DNA from: Schlesneria sp.
GTDB taxonomy: Bacteria > Planctomycetota > Planctomycetia > Planctomycetales > Planctomycetaceae
Reading direction: 5' to 3'
Length of the DNA: 64,000 bases
Assembly: GCA_028291515.1 (NCBI GenBank)
Contig: JAQGHU010000103.1
Span: 1 to 64,000 of the forward strand
The notes under the pieces were generated by a model. It made no database searches, was not told where the DNA came from, and worked only from the letters and a program-made list of their open reading frames with translations. Both the position numbers and the translations under genes were made by a program. The number at the start of each line of letters is the position of its first letter. Position 1 is the first letter of the stretch. This document shows positions 8,505 to 18,400 of this stretch, piece after piece.

Positions 8505-8834
8505 TCGGATCTCGAAGACAAGGATCGCTGGGAGTTCTATGAGTTGCGCAGATCGTCACATCGGGGCCATTCCTTTGCAGAGCCCCCTTCGCGCCGTTTT
8601 GGAAGAGATCTCCCGAATCGTCCGTAATCTATATAAATTTTCTGCAAATACGCGAGCAAGTTCCAGCGAATCGTGCGGCGCGAATCAGATCTGGTGCGCA
8701 AATCGTCCTAATGACTGCGCGAACACCGGTTGTGAACTTTCGCCGCCAAGAGACAATTTGACGATGTCCGCAATGCCGAATCTTGTCGGTTACTGCAGTG
8801 ACGATTTGTCCGATTCTTTCCAGAGGGGTCTGAA
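8505..8834. other. divergent intergenic region between xylR and the DUF1559 gene
   Basis: 330 bp between divergently transcribed genes, hence expected to hold both promoters. A plausible + strand promoter is listed separately (8609-8637). No small gene is supported. Confidence 0.5.
8609..8637 (+). promoter_or_regulatory. candidate sigma-70-type promoter for the DUF1559 gene
   Basis: TTGGAA (8609-8614), 17-base spacer, TATAAA (8632-8637), in a locally AT-rich stretch. It would give a leader of about 190 bases before the ATG at 8835. Planctomycete promoters are poorly characterised, so this is tentative. Confidence 0.3.
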
Positions 8835-9947
8835 ATGTTGACGACAGCCACGCGCAAACGGAAGGGTTTTACTCTGATTGAACTACTGGTCGTAATCGCG
8901 ATCATCGCTGTTCTGATTGCCTTATTGCTTCCTGCCGTACAGCAGGCTCGCGAGGCCGCTCGACGAACACAGTGCCGCAACAATCTGAAGCAACTCGGTC
9001 TGGCATTTCACAATTACATCAGCAGCCATCGAATGACGCCACTGCACGAGTTTCGCGCGGCGTCAGACTATGCGGGAGGCAATGGCGTGGCTGGCTATAA
9101 GTCATGGTACTGCGGAATTCTGCCTTACATCGATCAGGCCCCGCTTTACAACATGCTGAACTTCTCCAACGGCGAAGGATGGACCGCGTTCGCTGCCGGG
9201 TCGTCACCGCAAATGCAGGTGTCTCGCGTGCAAATTGCCGGGTTCAAGTGCCCATCGGAATCCCAAGTGAATGCGACACAAGGGATCAACTCCGCCAACT
9301 TCAACTATCTCGCCAATGCAGGGAGACCTCGCAACTTGCTGAGGCCTGGCACTCCCAGCACTGGCGGTGCGGCTCCGCCAGCATCGAAGGGAATTATCTC
9401 GATGTCACGTATGACCCCGGGCGGCCCTTACAGTGCCAACTGGCGATCCACAACAAATCAAGCCTTCTCGATCGACGGTGTCACTGACGGGACTTCGAAC
9501 ACGGCGATGATGAGCGAATCGATGGTCAGCAACGGCACCACCAGCAATAAAGACAATCGACGGAATCTGTGCTACACGAACTCGGCGATGATCGAGCAAT
9601 ACGACGCCTACATGGACGCCGTCGTCCGAGACGGACTTTCGGGCTCCGTCAACTGGGGTGACTGGACCCAGTACAAAGGTCTGTCCTGGATGTATTCGGA
9701 CGCTTGGGAAAAGCACGTCTATGCACACTTGTTTCCACCAAACACCGTCAACATCGCCGCGTACGCATCAGACACCTTTCGCTGCTATGAAGGTGACGGA
9801 GGCATCACGGCTTCCAGTGAACATGTGGGTGGCGTGCACGTAGCCATGATGGACGGTTCCGTCCGTTTCGTTTCCAACTCCGTCGATCTCGGCGTCTGGT
9901 GGGCCGTCGGCACCAAGGCCGAAGGCGAAGTTGTCGGTGACTTTTAG
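8835..9947 (+). CDS. DUF1559 domain-containing prepilin-like protein
   Basis: A 370-residue protein with a textbook type IV prepilin N-terminus: short basic leader (R-K-R-K-G), cleavage expected after Gly-11, then F-T-L-I-E-L-L-V-V-I-A-I-I-A-V-L-I with Glu at position 5 of the mature form. It continues L-P-A-V-Q-Q-A-R-E-A-A-R-R-x-Q-C-x-N-N-L-K-Q, the start of the planctomycete DUF1559 domain. The C-terminal H-V-G-G-V-H-V-A-M-M-D-G-S-V-R-F matches the H-x-x-G-x-x-x-x-x-x-D-G motif of this family. Planctomycetes encode many such pseudopilin-like proteins; roles in secretion or surface structures are assumed. Its TAG stop falls on the first bases of an interspersed repeat. Confidence 0.95.
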   Translation: MLTTATRKRKGFTLIELLVVIAIIAVLIALLLPAVQQAREAARRTQCRNNLKQLGLAFHNYISSHRMTPLHEFRAASDYAGGNGVAGYKSWYCGILPYIDQAPLYNMLNFSNGEGWTAFAAGSSPQMQVSRVQIAGFKCPSESQVNATQGINSANFNYLANAGRPRNLLRPGTPSTGGAAPPASKGIISMSRMTPGGPYSANWRSTTNQAFSIDGVTDGTSNTAMMSESMVSNGTTSNKDNRRNLCYTNSAMIEQYDAYMDAVVRDGLSGSVNWGDWTQYKGLSWMYSDAWEKHVYAHLFPPNTVNIAAYASDTFRCYEGDGGITASSEHVGGVHVAMMDGSVRFVSNSVDLGVWWAVGTKAEGEVVGDF

Positions 9948-10040
9948 AGCGCATCCCACATAACGGTGGCGTCCCGCGAGCAGAAAATCCACTTAGTCTA
10001 ACCCATGTTTCAACGCGACACGTAAGTGCTATCAGCACTA
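9947..10040 (+). repeat. interspersed ~93-bp element, copy A
   Basis: Starts AGAGCGCATCCCAC and ends in the hairpin AGTGCT-ATC-AGCACT (10025-10039). It aligns along its length with 22824-22915 and with the reverse complement of 31591-31683; all share GTGGCGTCCC, a TAGTCTA/GAGTCTA core and TTTCAACGCGACAC. Compared with copy B the hairpin stem differs by a paired change (G-C to T-A), so base pairing is preserved. Confidence 0.85.
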
Positions 10041-10222
10041 GTGCTGCATCAGAACATGATTCGCGCGCAGTCAAGCTCGCCCGGAGACTCAGGGTCTTAG
10101 GACGCACGACAAGGCCAATACCCGTATCACGTGTTGTTGACGACGTACTTAGTCCGGCCGCCATGGTGACGGCGGCTGGTGGAAGTCCGTGACGACCCAT
10201 CTCATGCAGGAGGAAGGTTGCG

Positions 10223-10651
10223 ATGCCACAATTACGGGGACCCTCCCGGTTGGCTATTGCCTGTGCGTTGATGCTCCTTGCGATCTGCGGCTGCGGATCG
10301 AAGGGAGATCAGACGGCCAATCGACTCAAAGACATGACCTACACCGTCGAGAATCTGGCTAGCGAAGTGGAAGGTCGCCTGAAGGAAATCGATCGCCGCG
10401 CCGCCCGTAAAGAGCCAGAAGCCAATGATCCCGGCGACGCACCAGTTGGCGAGAGGCACCGATCCAGCGGTCCGGGCGGGTATCCGTTCACGATCGAACG
10501 GGTTGGCGAAGATGTCGCTCACAAACTGAAGATGATCGACAGCAAGCAGCCAGCAGCCGCCCTTGAAAAGTTGACGCGGCAGTTGAAGGAAAAAGGGATC
10601 ACCGAAGAAAAGCTCGCCGCCCTGGTTGCTGCCGTCAAAGAATATCAATAG
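10223..10651 (+). CDS. small lipoprotein with helical C-terminus
   Basis: A 142-residue protein with a lipoprotein-type signal peptide (A-C-A-L-M-L-L-A-I-C-G-C-G-S; Cys-24 the likely lipidation site). Helical, charged stretches follow: one near residues 35-65 (T-V-E-N-L-A-S-E-V-E-G-R-L-K-E-I-D-R-R) and another at the C-terminus (L-E-K-L-T-R-Q-L-K-E-K). These flank a Pro/Gly-rich linker. AGGAGGAAGG lies 6 bases upstream of the ATG, a strong start. I recognise no family; it is probably a membrane-tethered periplasmic protein. It is followed 66 bp later by the metallophosphoesterase gene, possibly co-transcribed. Confidence 0.75.
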   Translation: MPQLRGPSRLAIACALMLLAICGCGSKGDQTANRLKDMTYTVENLASEVEGRLKEIDRRAARKEPEANDPGDAPVGERHRSSGPGGYPFTIERVGEDVAHKLKMIDSKQPAAALEKLTRQLKEKGITEEKLAALVAAVKEYQ

Positions 10652-10717
10652 CGTCAGAATCGCCTGCTCAGCGACTTTAACCTTCTTAAAACGTGATCAT
10701 TCGAAGAGGAGATCTCG

Positions 10718-11629
10718 ATGTCATTTGCTCGACGTTCGTTCCTGCAATCTGTGTTTGGAGGAATGGGGCTGTGGTCTGGGATGGGGGCGACAAGCCGGGC
10801 CGCTGAAGACCTCCAACCGTTTGTGGCGGCGTTTTTGACCGATACACATCTTCCCGGTGGGAAGCCTGAAGTTGCCGAACGAGTTGCCGGGTTGATTGAC
10901 TCTATTCAATCGCGACCAGCCCCACCGCAACTCTTTATCTTCGGCGGCGACAACGTCATGGCGGTCGATGGCAACCAGACCAACGAACAGACCGACGAAC
11001 AGTTCCGCCTCTGGAACGACACGGTCATGAGTCGATTGAAATCCCCCAGCGTCAGCGTAATCGGCAATCATGACATCCGCTGGAAGGATCGCGTGGCCGA
11101 CAAGCCAGAGGAGTACCAGGAGAAGGCGCGAGCCATCGCCACTTATAAAATGCCGTCGCGGTTCTACCGGAAAGAACATGGCGGATGGACGTTTCTGCTG
11201 CTCGACACGTACCAGCACTCAGGCTGCGAACTCGACGAAACTCAGTGGACCTGGCTGAAGGAACAGTTGCAACAAGGTGACTCTCCGGTGTGTGTCGTGA
11301 CTCATGCTCCGCTGATGTCGGCGACTCACTTTCTCGAACCGAGCACCGATCGCGGCAAGGGGTACAGCATCCCCTCAGGTTGGTCACCACAGGGACTAAC
11401 TAAATTCCGGGCGATGTTCCAGGAATTCCCCCGAGTCAAGCTTTGTCTCAGCGGTCATATGCATACGTGCGATCGAGTTGAAATCGATCAAACGGCATAC
11501 GTTTGCGGGGGCGCGGTCAGTGGCAACTGGTGGGGAAAAGGAGACTATCTCGGTTTCGGTCCAACCTGGGTCGAGCTGAAACTCTTCCCAGACGGTCGCT
11601 GGACGCACACACTCCAGAAGTGGTCGTAG
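10718..11629 (+). CDS. Tat-exported calcineurin-like metallophosphoesterase
   Basis: A 303-residue protein with a twin-arginine type signal (A-R-R-S-F-L-Q-S-V-F-G-G, processed near A-T-S-R-A-A-E). The metal-binding motifs of the calcineurin-like phosphoesterase superfamily appear in order: D-T-H (Asp-42, His-44), G-G-D-N (76-79), G-N-H-D (116-119), a central His in V-V-T-H-A-P, and G-H-M-H near residue 250. This is a complete dinuclear metal site, so the protein should hydrolyse a phosphomonoester or diester in the periplasm. The substrate cannot be told. AGAGGAGAT precedes the ATG. Confidence 0.9.
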   Translation: MSFARRSFLQSVFGGMGLWSGMGATSRAAEDLQPFVAAFLTDTHLPGGKPEVAERVAGLIDSIQSRPAPPQLFIFGGDNVMAVDGNQTNEQTDEQFRLWNDTVMSRLKSPSVSVIGNHDIRWKDRVADKPEEYQEKARAIATYKMPSRFYRKEHGGWTFLLLDTYQHSGCELDETQWTWLKEQLQQGDSPVCVVTHAPLMSATHFLEPSTDRGKGYSIPSGWSPQGLTKFRAMFQEFPRVKLCLSGHMHTCDRVEIDQTAYVCGGAVSGNWWGKGDYLGFGPTWVELKLFPDGRWTHTLQKWS

Positions 11630-11656
11630 CCATCTGGACAGCCGACCCTTACCCGA

Positions 11657-11684
11657 GAGCCTGGTCCTGGGACCACCCAGGCTC
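11657..11684. terminator. hairpin between metallophosphoesterase and Rieske genes
   Basis: GAGCCTGG (11657-11664) and CCAGGCTC (11677-11684) form a perfect 8-bp stem with a 12-base loop, 27 bases past the metallophosphoesterase stop. There is no T-tract, so termination is uncertain. Confidence 0.35.
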
Positions 11685-11714
11685 ACGACACGACTATCCG
11701 ATGGGGCAACTTGA

Positions 11715-12935
11715 ATGATCGATTTGGCCGAACTCCCGCCGCGACCCGCCTGGCACACGTTGCCCGGCCAGTACTATGGCAACCCCGCGATCTACCAGCA
11801 GGAACTGGCTCGAATCTGGAATCGCGGCTGGTTGTTCATTGCTCCCTCGTGCGAGCTGCCAAATGCCGGCGACTATCTCACTCTTTCCGTCGATTCCTCG
11901 CCGATTCTACTGTTACGCGGCGAGGACGGCGTGCAGGCTTTTCACAATATCTGTCCTCATCGCGGATCACTCCTCTGCGACAAGCCATCGGGACACACTG
12001 GCCAGGTCCTGGTCTGTCCGTATCATCAATGGTCATTCTCGCGCGATGGGAAGTTGCACGCCTGTCGCGGTATGCACGACTGCGACACATCAGCCCTGGG
12101 CCTGCAGAAGATTGCCACGATTACTGTCGCAGGCCTGGTGTTCATCAACCTGGCTGACGAACCTATCGATCCAAAGCCATTGCAACAGCTATTCGCCGCC
12201 GCCGAACCGCACGGTTTCGAAGTCGCAAAAGTCGCCCACGCAATCGACTATCGAGTCGCTGCCGACTGGAAGCTGATCTGGGAAAACAATCGCGAATGCT
12301 ATCATTGCGATGCTGGCCATCCGCAATATGTTCGAGCGAATTTTGACATCGCCGAAGGAGATCGCGACACACCGCTGTCTCGAGCCGCCCAGACCGCCGT
12401 CCTCGCTCGCACGTCCGCCTATTGGGACGCCGAGGGGCTGTCGTTGAAGCATGTCACTGGTGGATTGGCAAGCTATCCCGATCCGGATGACCCGTGCCCA
12501 TTTCCTGTCTCGGCAACTCGGACAGTCCAGGTGGAGGGGTACCAGACCGAATCGCTCGACGGCCAGCGTGTCGCTCCGTTCATGGGACGACTGCAATCGC
12601 CCGATGTCGGAGTCCTTCGGTTGCGGTCCATCCCCAGCTTCTGGTGCCACGCCAGTTGCGATCACGCCGTTCTCACCCGAGTCCTGCCAGCGGAATTGGG
12701 TGTGACGAACATCCGAGTCACCTGGCTGGTGACAAGGGACGCCAAAGAACTCATCAATTATTCACTTGATCGGCTGCTTCCCTTCTGGCAGCTTACCAGC
12801 GAGCAAGATTGGGAAATGTGCGAGCGACAGGCCAAAGGGGTCAATTCGCGTGCCTATCGTCCGGGGCCATTGTCAAAAGTCCGTGAATACAACGTCGAAG
12901 CTTTCTATCATTGGTATCTCGCCCGCCTTCGCTAA
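11715..12935 (+). CDS. Rieske [2Fe-2S] aromatic-ring/quaternary-amine oxygenase, alpha subunit
   Basis: A 406-residue oxygenase of the ring-hydroxylating dioxygenase alpha family. The Rieske cluster ligands are present as Cys-80/His-82 (C-P-H-R-G) and Cys-101/His-104 (C-P-Y-H). The mononuclear iron site shows N-N-R-E-C-Y-H-C-D-A-G-H, with His-197 and His-202. Full length for the family. The pattern I-W-E-N-N-R-E-C-Y-H-C resembles the branch acting on quaternary amines (carnitine, choline, betaine) more than aromatics, but that is inference. No reductase partner is adjacent. Its 3' end overlaps or abuts the DUF5690 gene, suggesting translational coupling to a possible transporter. Confidence 0.9.
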   Translation: MIDLAELPPRPAWHTLPGQYYGNPAIYQQELARIWNRGWLFIAPSCELPNAGDYLTLSVDSSPILLLRGEDGVQAFHNICPHRGSLLCDKPSGHTGQVLVCPYHQWSFSRDGKLHACRGMHDCDTSALGLQKIATITVAGLVFINLADEPIDPKPLQQLFAAAEPHGFEVAKVAHAIDYRVAADWKLIWENNRECYHCDAGHPQYVRANFDIAEGDRDTPLSRAAQTAVLARTSAYWDAEGLSLKHVTGGLASYPDPDDPCPFPVSATRTVQVEGYQTESLDGQRVAPFMGRLQSPDVGVLRLRSIPSFWCHASCDHAVLTRVLPAELGVTNIRVTWLVTRDAKELINYSLDRLLPFWQLTSEQDWEMCERQAKGVNSRAYRPGPLSKVREYNVEAFYHWYLARLR

Positions 12936-12943
12936 GGATTGAT

Positions 12944-14260
12944 TTGGAACCTTCGCGTCCGGTTTCGAATACAAGCCCGCAACAGGCAAATTGGCTGAAT
13001 CGAGCGCCAGCGGCCGTACTGGCCGCTTACGCCATCGCCGCCGCCTTCGGTGTCTACTTCTGCATGTACGCCTTTCGCAGGCCCTTCGATGCCGTCACCT
13101 TCACCGATGTCCGCTTTCTGAATACTTCCATCGATCTGAAAACCGCCTGCGTGATTTCGCAGTTAATCGGCTACCTGCTATCGAAGTATGTCGGAGCACT
13201 GGTTTGCGCCGAAGTTCGAGCCCATCACCGTGCCCGCCTGCTGATCTCACTGATCCTGATTTCGGAAACAGGACTGCTGTTGTTTGCGGTCCTCCCCCCG
13301 GACTGGAAGCCACTGGGGATGCTGGTGAACGGCTTGCCGCTTGGCATGGTCTGGGGCGTTGTGGTCCGGTATCTCGAAGGTCGCCGATCCAGCGAAGTGC
13401 TGTTGGCGGGACTGAGTTGTTCCTACATCATTGCCGGAGCGATCACGCGTGACATTGGTCGAGATCTCGTCATGACAACCTGGCACGTTCCCGCCGTCTG
13501 GATGCCGGTGGTGACGGGCGGATTGTTTTTCGTGCCGTTGTGGCTTTCGATACGAATGCTGGACCGCTTGCCGCCACCGGGGCCTGACGATGTCGCTCAG
13601 CGAGCACCCCGTCACCGGATGGAAGCGGGACAGCGACGTGCCTTCCTGAAACGGTTTCACGTCGGTTTGTTCCTCCTGCTGACAGCCTATTTCTTCCTGA
13701 CCGCCTTTCGAGATTTCCGCGATCACTATTCCGCGGAGTTATTCGCCTCGTTGAGATTGTCCCACGAGCGGTCCATCTTCACGCAAACTGAGAAATGGGC
13801 CGTCTTCGGCACAATTCCGGCCATGGGAGCCCTCAGTCTGATCGCCAGTCATCGCGGTGCTTTGCTGGCAACATACACATTAATCGTGTGCGGCTTCGCC
13901 ACAATCGGATTGGCGACCTGGGCCTTCTCGTCGCAACTTGTCAGTGGCTATGTTTGGATGGCTTGGACCGGCGTTGGTCTCTATTTGGCCTATGTTCCCT
14001 TCGGTGTCAGCTTATTCGAAAGACTAATGGCTGGCAGCCGAATGTCAGGCACATCAGTCTTCGCAATCCAGTTGGCCGACGGCGTTGGCTATACCGGATC
14101 CGCTATCATTCAGCTCTACCGCGACCTGATTCACGGCCAGTCTGATCGTCTGGCCTTCATGATCCCTTTCGCCCAAATCGTGTCCATCGCGGGCGTCGTC
14201 CTCATCACCGCCAGCGGCCTCTTCATGCTCGGCCGAGTTTCTGATCCTCCTGGAGAATGA
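12944..14260 (+). CDS. DUF5690 family multi-pass membrane protein
   Basis: A protein of about 438 residues with about 12 membrane segments. It matches my memory of the DUF5690 family: G-V-Y-F-C-M-Y-A-F-R-R-P-F near the first helix, I-S-Q-L-I-G-Y-L-L-S-K, N-G-L-P-L-G-M-V-W-G, Y-L-E-G-R-R and F-L-T-A-F-R-D-F-R-D. The fold is major-facilitator-like; no transported substrate is known. The start is ambiguous. TTG at 12944 follows AAGGA at a good spacing, while an ATG at 12911 lies inside the Rieske gene with no ribosome-binding site. Tight linkage to the oxygenase suggests uptake or export of its substrate or product. Confidence 0.85.
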   Translation: MEPSRPVSNTSPQQANWLNRAPAAVLAAYAIAAAFGVYFCMYAFRRPFDAVTFTDVRFLNTSIDLKTACVISQLIGYLLSKYVGALVCAEVRAHHRARLLISLILISETGLLLFAVLPPDWKPLGMLVNGLPLGMVWGVVVRYLEGRRSSEVLLAGLSCSYIIAGAITRDIGRDLVMTTWHVPAVWMPVVTGGLFFVPLWLSIRMLDRLPPPGPDDVAQRAPRHRMEAGQRRAFLKRFHVGLFLLLTAYFFLTAFRDFRDHYSAELFASLRLSHERSIFTQTEKWAVFGTIPAMGALSLIASHRGALLATYTLIVCGFATIGLATWAFSSQLVSGYVWMAWTGVGLYLAYVPFGVSLFERLMAGSRMSGTSVFAIQLADGVGYTGSAIIQLYRDLIHGQSDRLAFMIPFAQIVSIAGVVLITASGLFMLGRVSDPPGE

Positions 14261-14450
14261 TCGCATCACCAGTCGGATGGCTTCCGTCTAGTCGTCAATC
14301 ACCAGCAGAGGAACGTCCGATCCTAGAGCCTCGATACCACTGACCCAGATCCCACAAAGTTTCAGGTGAACCGCGCTGCGTCAGCACGCGGATAACTTGA
14401 TTTTATCGAGCCCCGCCACAAATCGCCGTCTCTTCAGCGTCCCGTACCCG

Positions 14451-15170
14451 CTACTCAAAAGGCGCCGCGAACGGACTACTCCGAGACATAATCGTGACCT
14501 CACTCACCAACCGCTCGCTGAACCGGAAATGCAGGTAACAGTGATCAAACGGGTAACGCACCCATTCGGGAACAAAGACCGATCGCGATTGATAACCACC
14601 ACCCGCAGCAGGCGGTTCACCAAATTGGGAAATGAGCTCTTCCCGAGTCGTGGTGGTGGGGATCCCAGGAATCCCGATCAGTGGCAGGTAATGTTTGGCG
14701 AACCGAACGGGGATCGCCCCAACCGAGTTCAGCACATTCCATTTTTCCACCGGCATCCCCTCGGCGATAATCTCCCCTTTGACCGCAACCGGAGCGTCGG
14801 GTTCGCCCCCTCCCACAATGTCGTAACGGCCGGTGTCCAGATCCAGCCTGACCGTCAACAGATTCGTGTCAGCCGCATAACTCACAGAATAAATCTCGAG
14901 CCTCCGAATAGAGAGGAGCTCGTTCTCGATCGACAGAGTCGGTTTTGAAACGACGTCTTCAAAGAAGCTTTCGCAGTCCGCGATCGACACCGTGCAGCCG
15001 CACAGATCTGACAACTCGACGTTGTCATCGATTGGCATCGGAATATCGCTCACTCCGCCAGTCAGTCCCCCTCCCTCAAAACCGACACACAGCCGACCAG
15101 CAAAGAGCGAGCACCAAGCCTCAGTCACTGAAACCCGCCTCCCCTCAATCACCAGCACCCCGCCAGTCAT
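14451..15170 (-). CDS. protein of unknown function
   Basis: A 239-residue soluble-looking protein with no clear signal peptide or membrane segment. It has a Gly-rich N-terminal third, a central beta-rich stretch (I-Y-S-V-S-Y-A-A-D-T-N-L-L-T-V-R-L-D-L-D), and a C-terminal segment T-T-T-R-E-E-L-I-S-Q-F-G-E-P. The last resembles the 'lost in small proteins' type motif preceding a predicted loop, followed by Y-C/F-H-F-R-F strands. Codon use is like its neighbours. The ribosome-binding site is weak, and no family is recognised. It stands alone. Confidence 0.6.
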   Translation of the reverse strand: MTGGVLVIEGRRVSVTEAWCSLFAGRLCVGFEGGGLTGGVSDIPMPIDDNVELSDLCGCTVSIADCESFFEDVVSKPTLSIENELLSIRRLEIYSVSYAADTNLLTVRLDLDTGRYDIVGGGEPDAPVAVKGEIIAEGMPVEKWNVLNSVGAIPVRFAKHYLPLIGIPGIPTTTTREELISQFGEPPAAGGGYQSRSVFVPEWVRYPFDHCYLHFRFSERLVSEVTIMSRSSPFAAPFE

Positions 15171-15464
15171 TCTGCTTATTGCCTCACGCGCGAACGAAGA
15201 AGTCGATTTCCCCGCGAGTCACCATACCATAACTCGACCGAATTCGGGCGGGGCAGGACGCGTCTAAGTAAGCGAACCGTGCCAACCCGCCAGGCACCGC
15301 GCTGCCTTTCTGCAGATCTCCATGGTGACGCGATCACATTGATGGGTCATCTGAAGGACGCTATGGTAGGTCACTAGTAGAACGTAAGGTCTGTGGCAAG
15401 CTTCACGACCAATAGTGTACCGCTTGTCAGCAGGCCGGCACCTCCGTGTAAAGTAGCGATTCCA

Positions 15465-18400
15465 ATGCAAGTTCCGATGTCCGATATTCATGGCGTGGTT
15501 GGCTTCGATCGCGGTCGACGGACGGCCGCAGTGGCCCTGTTGCTCATCTGTTTTGTCTGCCTGGTTGGTCACACTCAGGCTCAGGTTGTCCCACTACCGC
15601 GCGGTCCGGTTGCTGGGGAACGACCGCAGATTCGTGGTCTGGCCAAGGGCTTTGAAAAAGTCTTTGCGATCACTCAAGATCGGTCGCCTCATCAAGAGAC
15701 ATTGTCGGGAGCGCTACGGCGCGAAATCGTTCGGCAAGCCACGTTGATTGCGGCAGAAGAAGAGCTTGGACTTTGCACGTTGGACGATTCCATAGGCGAG
15801 ACCATTCCAGCAGGGGACGCCGCCGCCGGGCCCTTCGCCATCAAAGTTGCGGCCGTGATGAGAAAACCGGGGCCGGGCGAAAAGCCTTGGATGCGACAAC
15901 CGTTTGATTGTTCCATCACATTGACCCGTCCCGATTTTAAGGGAATTGCATTCAGTTGGACATCACCCGCGTTTATCCTGCTGAAACTCGACGATTACGA
16001 GGTCCTGGTCGAACAGATGGAGGTCCTGTCGCGCGGCCCGTTTGTGGAAGCTCTGCAGAAAGCTGGGTTCGAAAAGAGGAACCTCGAAGCGGTGCAAGTG
16101 CCAGATCCGAAGCTCGCACATCGAATGGACTTCGTCAGTCAGTTTGCCACAGTTCGCTATCTGCATAGCCGCTTACGAACCGGTCAGGACGAAGCAGAAG
16201 CTCTTGAAGGCCTTGTCCGAGCCTACGCCAATCTCGGCAGCCTGACTGATTTCCATTGGTCTCCGGCAGCGAAGGCATTCAAGGCAAGGTCGCTGCTGTA
16301 TTCTCAGCGCCTCATTACCAAGCACGGTTCCACACCTTCCTCGCTGGCTCATCGGGCCTATGCCGAGGCACTGGCGGGACGTCACGCCGCAGCTTCGCGA
16401 GCGGTCCAGGACGCGTTCGGAGCGACTGGAAAAGAGGCTCCCGAGTGGCTGCCTCTGATCGAGGCTTATTGCGACTACTTGCCAGAGGTGCTGGAGAAGA
16501 CGAAGGGGTCAAATCAGGAACTGGCGCAATACCTGCGTACCAACATGATCGACCTGCGGTTCAACCTGGTACAGTCAACAGCCACGATCCAGAACCTGTT
16601 GAAGGTGAATCCTGCCTGCATTCGTGATGCTGATCTCCTGGCGTCGCTTCCTACATTTGGCACGCAGCGTATTGCGACTGAGGTGGTCTTTGGTCATTGT
16701 TGGCCGGCGGTTTACGAGCGGCTAGCTGCAATTCCTGATCTTCCAGAAGCCGCAAGAAAGTCAGCAGACGCGCTCAAGGGGAAACGCCCCGATCCGAAAA
16801 CAGAGGCGACGAAACGACAGGATGTGACAGCTCAGTTGCTGGCATCTTCGACTAAGAGTTCGTCTGGCCCGGCCTGGTCCGCCATGGGATCAATGCTGCG
16901 TGAAGCGGCATTCGCTCAAGCTTGGCGTACATTAAGTTCTCAAGCCAACAATCTGGGTGTCCGGTCGGACCCCCTGGTGCTGCGACAGAAAGCATTAGTT
17001 GCGGGGCACCCGCTCGAAAAACTCCTCGAATGTTTCGCAAGTAACGTTCGTTTTGCGGAAGCAGCACTGCAGCAGTTCAATCTGACGGATGTCTACTGGT
17101 GCTTGGACGTGGCGTCGTCTCCGCTGCCTCGTGAGTCCCATGATGCTCGAGATGGGATCGACCGTATCATCAACGAAATCGACTTCAACACTGACGAACT
17201 CTACGAGGATGCCTGCTATCGTCGAGCTCTTCCTTATGCTGGCCCCTACGCTCCGAAGCTCTCGGTCATCACGCCGCAATGGCCAGAGGCCGTTGCCGAG
17301 AACATCAGGCTCAGTGGAAAAGCTCCGCTGGCGTTGCTTGAGAAAAAATATCCGACTTCAGGCCAAGTGCTGCAGGCTCTTTATGCGCGTCATTTAAGAG
17401 ACGACCGCGTTGACGATGCCAAACGCTGCCTGCTGAAAGCGATCGAAATCTCGCCGAATGGCAAGTCCTACCTGGAACTCGCGAAGATTTACGAAGAGGA
17501 AGGAGATCGCGAGAAATGGCAGCAAGCGTTGGAAAAAGCACTGAAGATCCCGAACCTCGACCTGGAGCACGTGACGGCTCACGTCGAGTTAGCCGACCGG
17601 TTCATGAGGCAGGGTAAATGGCCTCTCGCGAAGCCACATGTGCTGAAGGCTGTCGAATCGGGTACGAATGTCGGTTTGTTGGCCGGTGCTCGTTACGAAG
17701 AGGGTGTTGAGAATTGGGTTGGAGCCGAAAAGCATCGGCAAAGAGTTTCGACTCGCAACTCGAATGCGCCAGTCGGCTGGTACTTCTGGTGCCTGCGGAC
17801 GGGACGAGGCAAGATGAAAGAGGCAAAAGCCAAGGCTGGCGAATACTGGAAGTCACGCGGAAAGTCATTCGTCCCTGAAGAGCGATGGGAACTCGCGACG
17901 GTTGCCATGATCGATGGCGATCTGCCGACGGCGGTCACCTACTTCAAAGAGTTGATCAACTCCTCGTCCAAAGCGGGCCTGTATGCGGCTGTGCTCTATG
18001 ACGAAAAGAACGATGCGGCAGCACGTGATGAATGGTTTCAGAAAGTCGCCGCGGGGCGGACTTCGCCCGACCCGTTCAACGACCTGGCAGACATCATGAA
18101 GGGGGTCTTAAGCGGTAAGGAAGCCACGCGCTGGAATCCCGTTGCGCTGGATGTCTTGGCTCTGCACACGCCCGAAGCCGACGTCTCGGACCTGTATTAT
18201 CTCGCCGGAAAATTCCTGGAAAAGAATGGAGATGCTCAACTCAGCAAAGATTACCTGCAGATTGCTGCCACACCTTTCCAAACTGAAAATCTGGCGGCGG
18301 CTTTAGCCGCTGATATGCTGCGCAAGAAAAAAGTTGCCGTGGGAAAAGCACGACTGAACACGCTGCCGGATGCGATTGCCCCTCAAGTGGAACTCATTGC

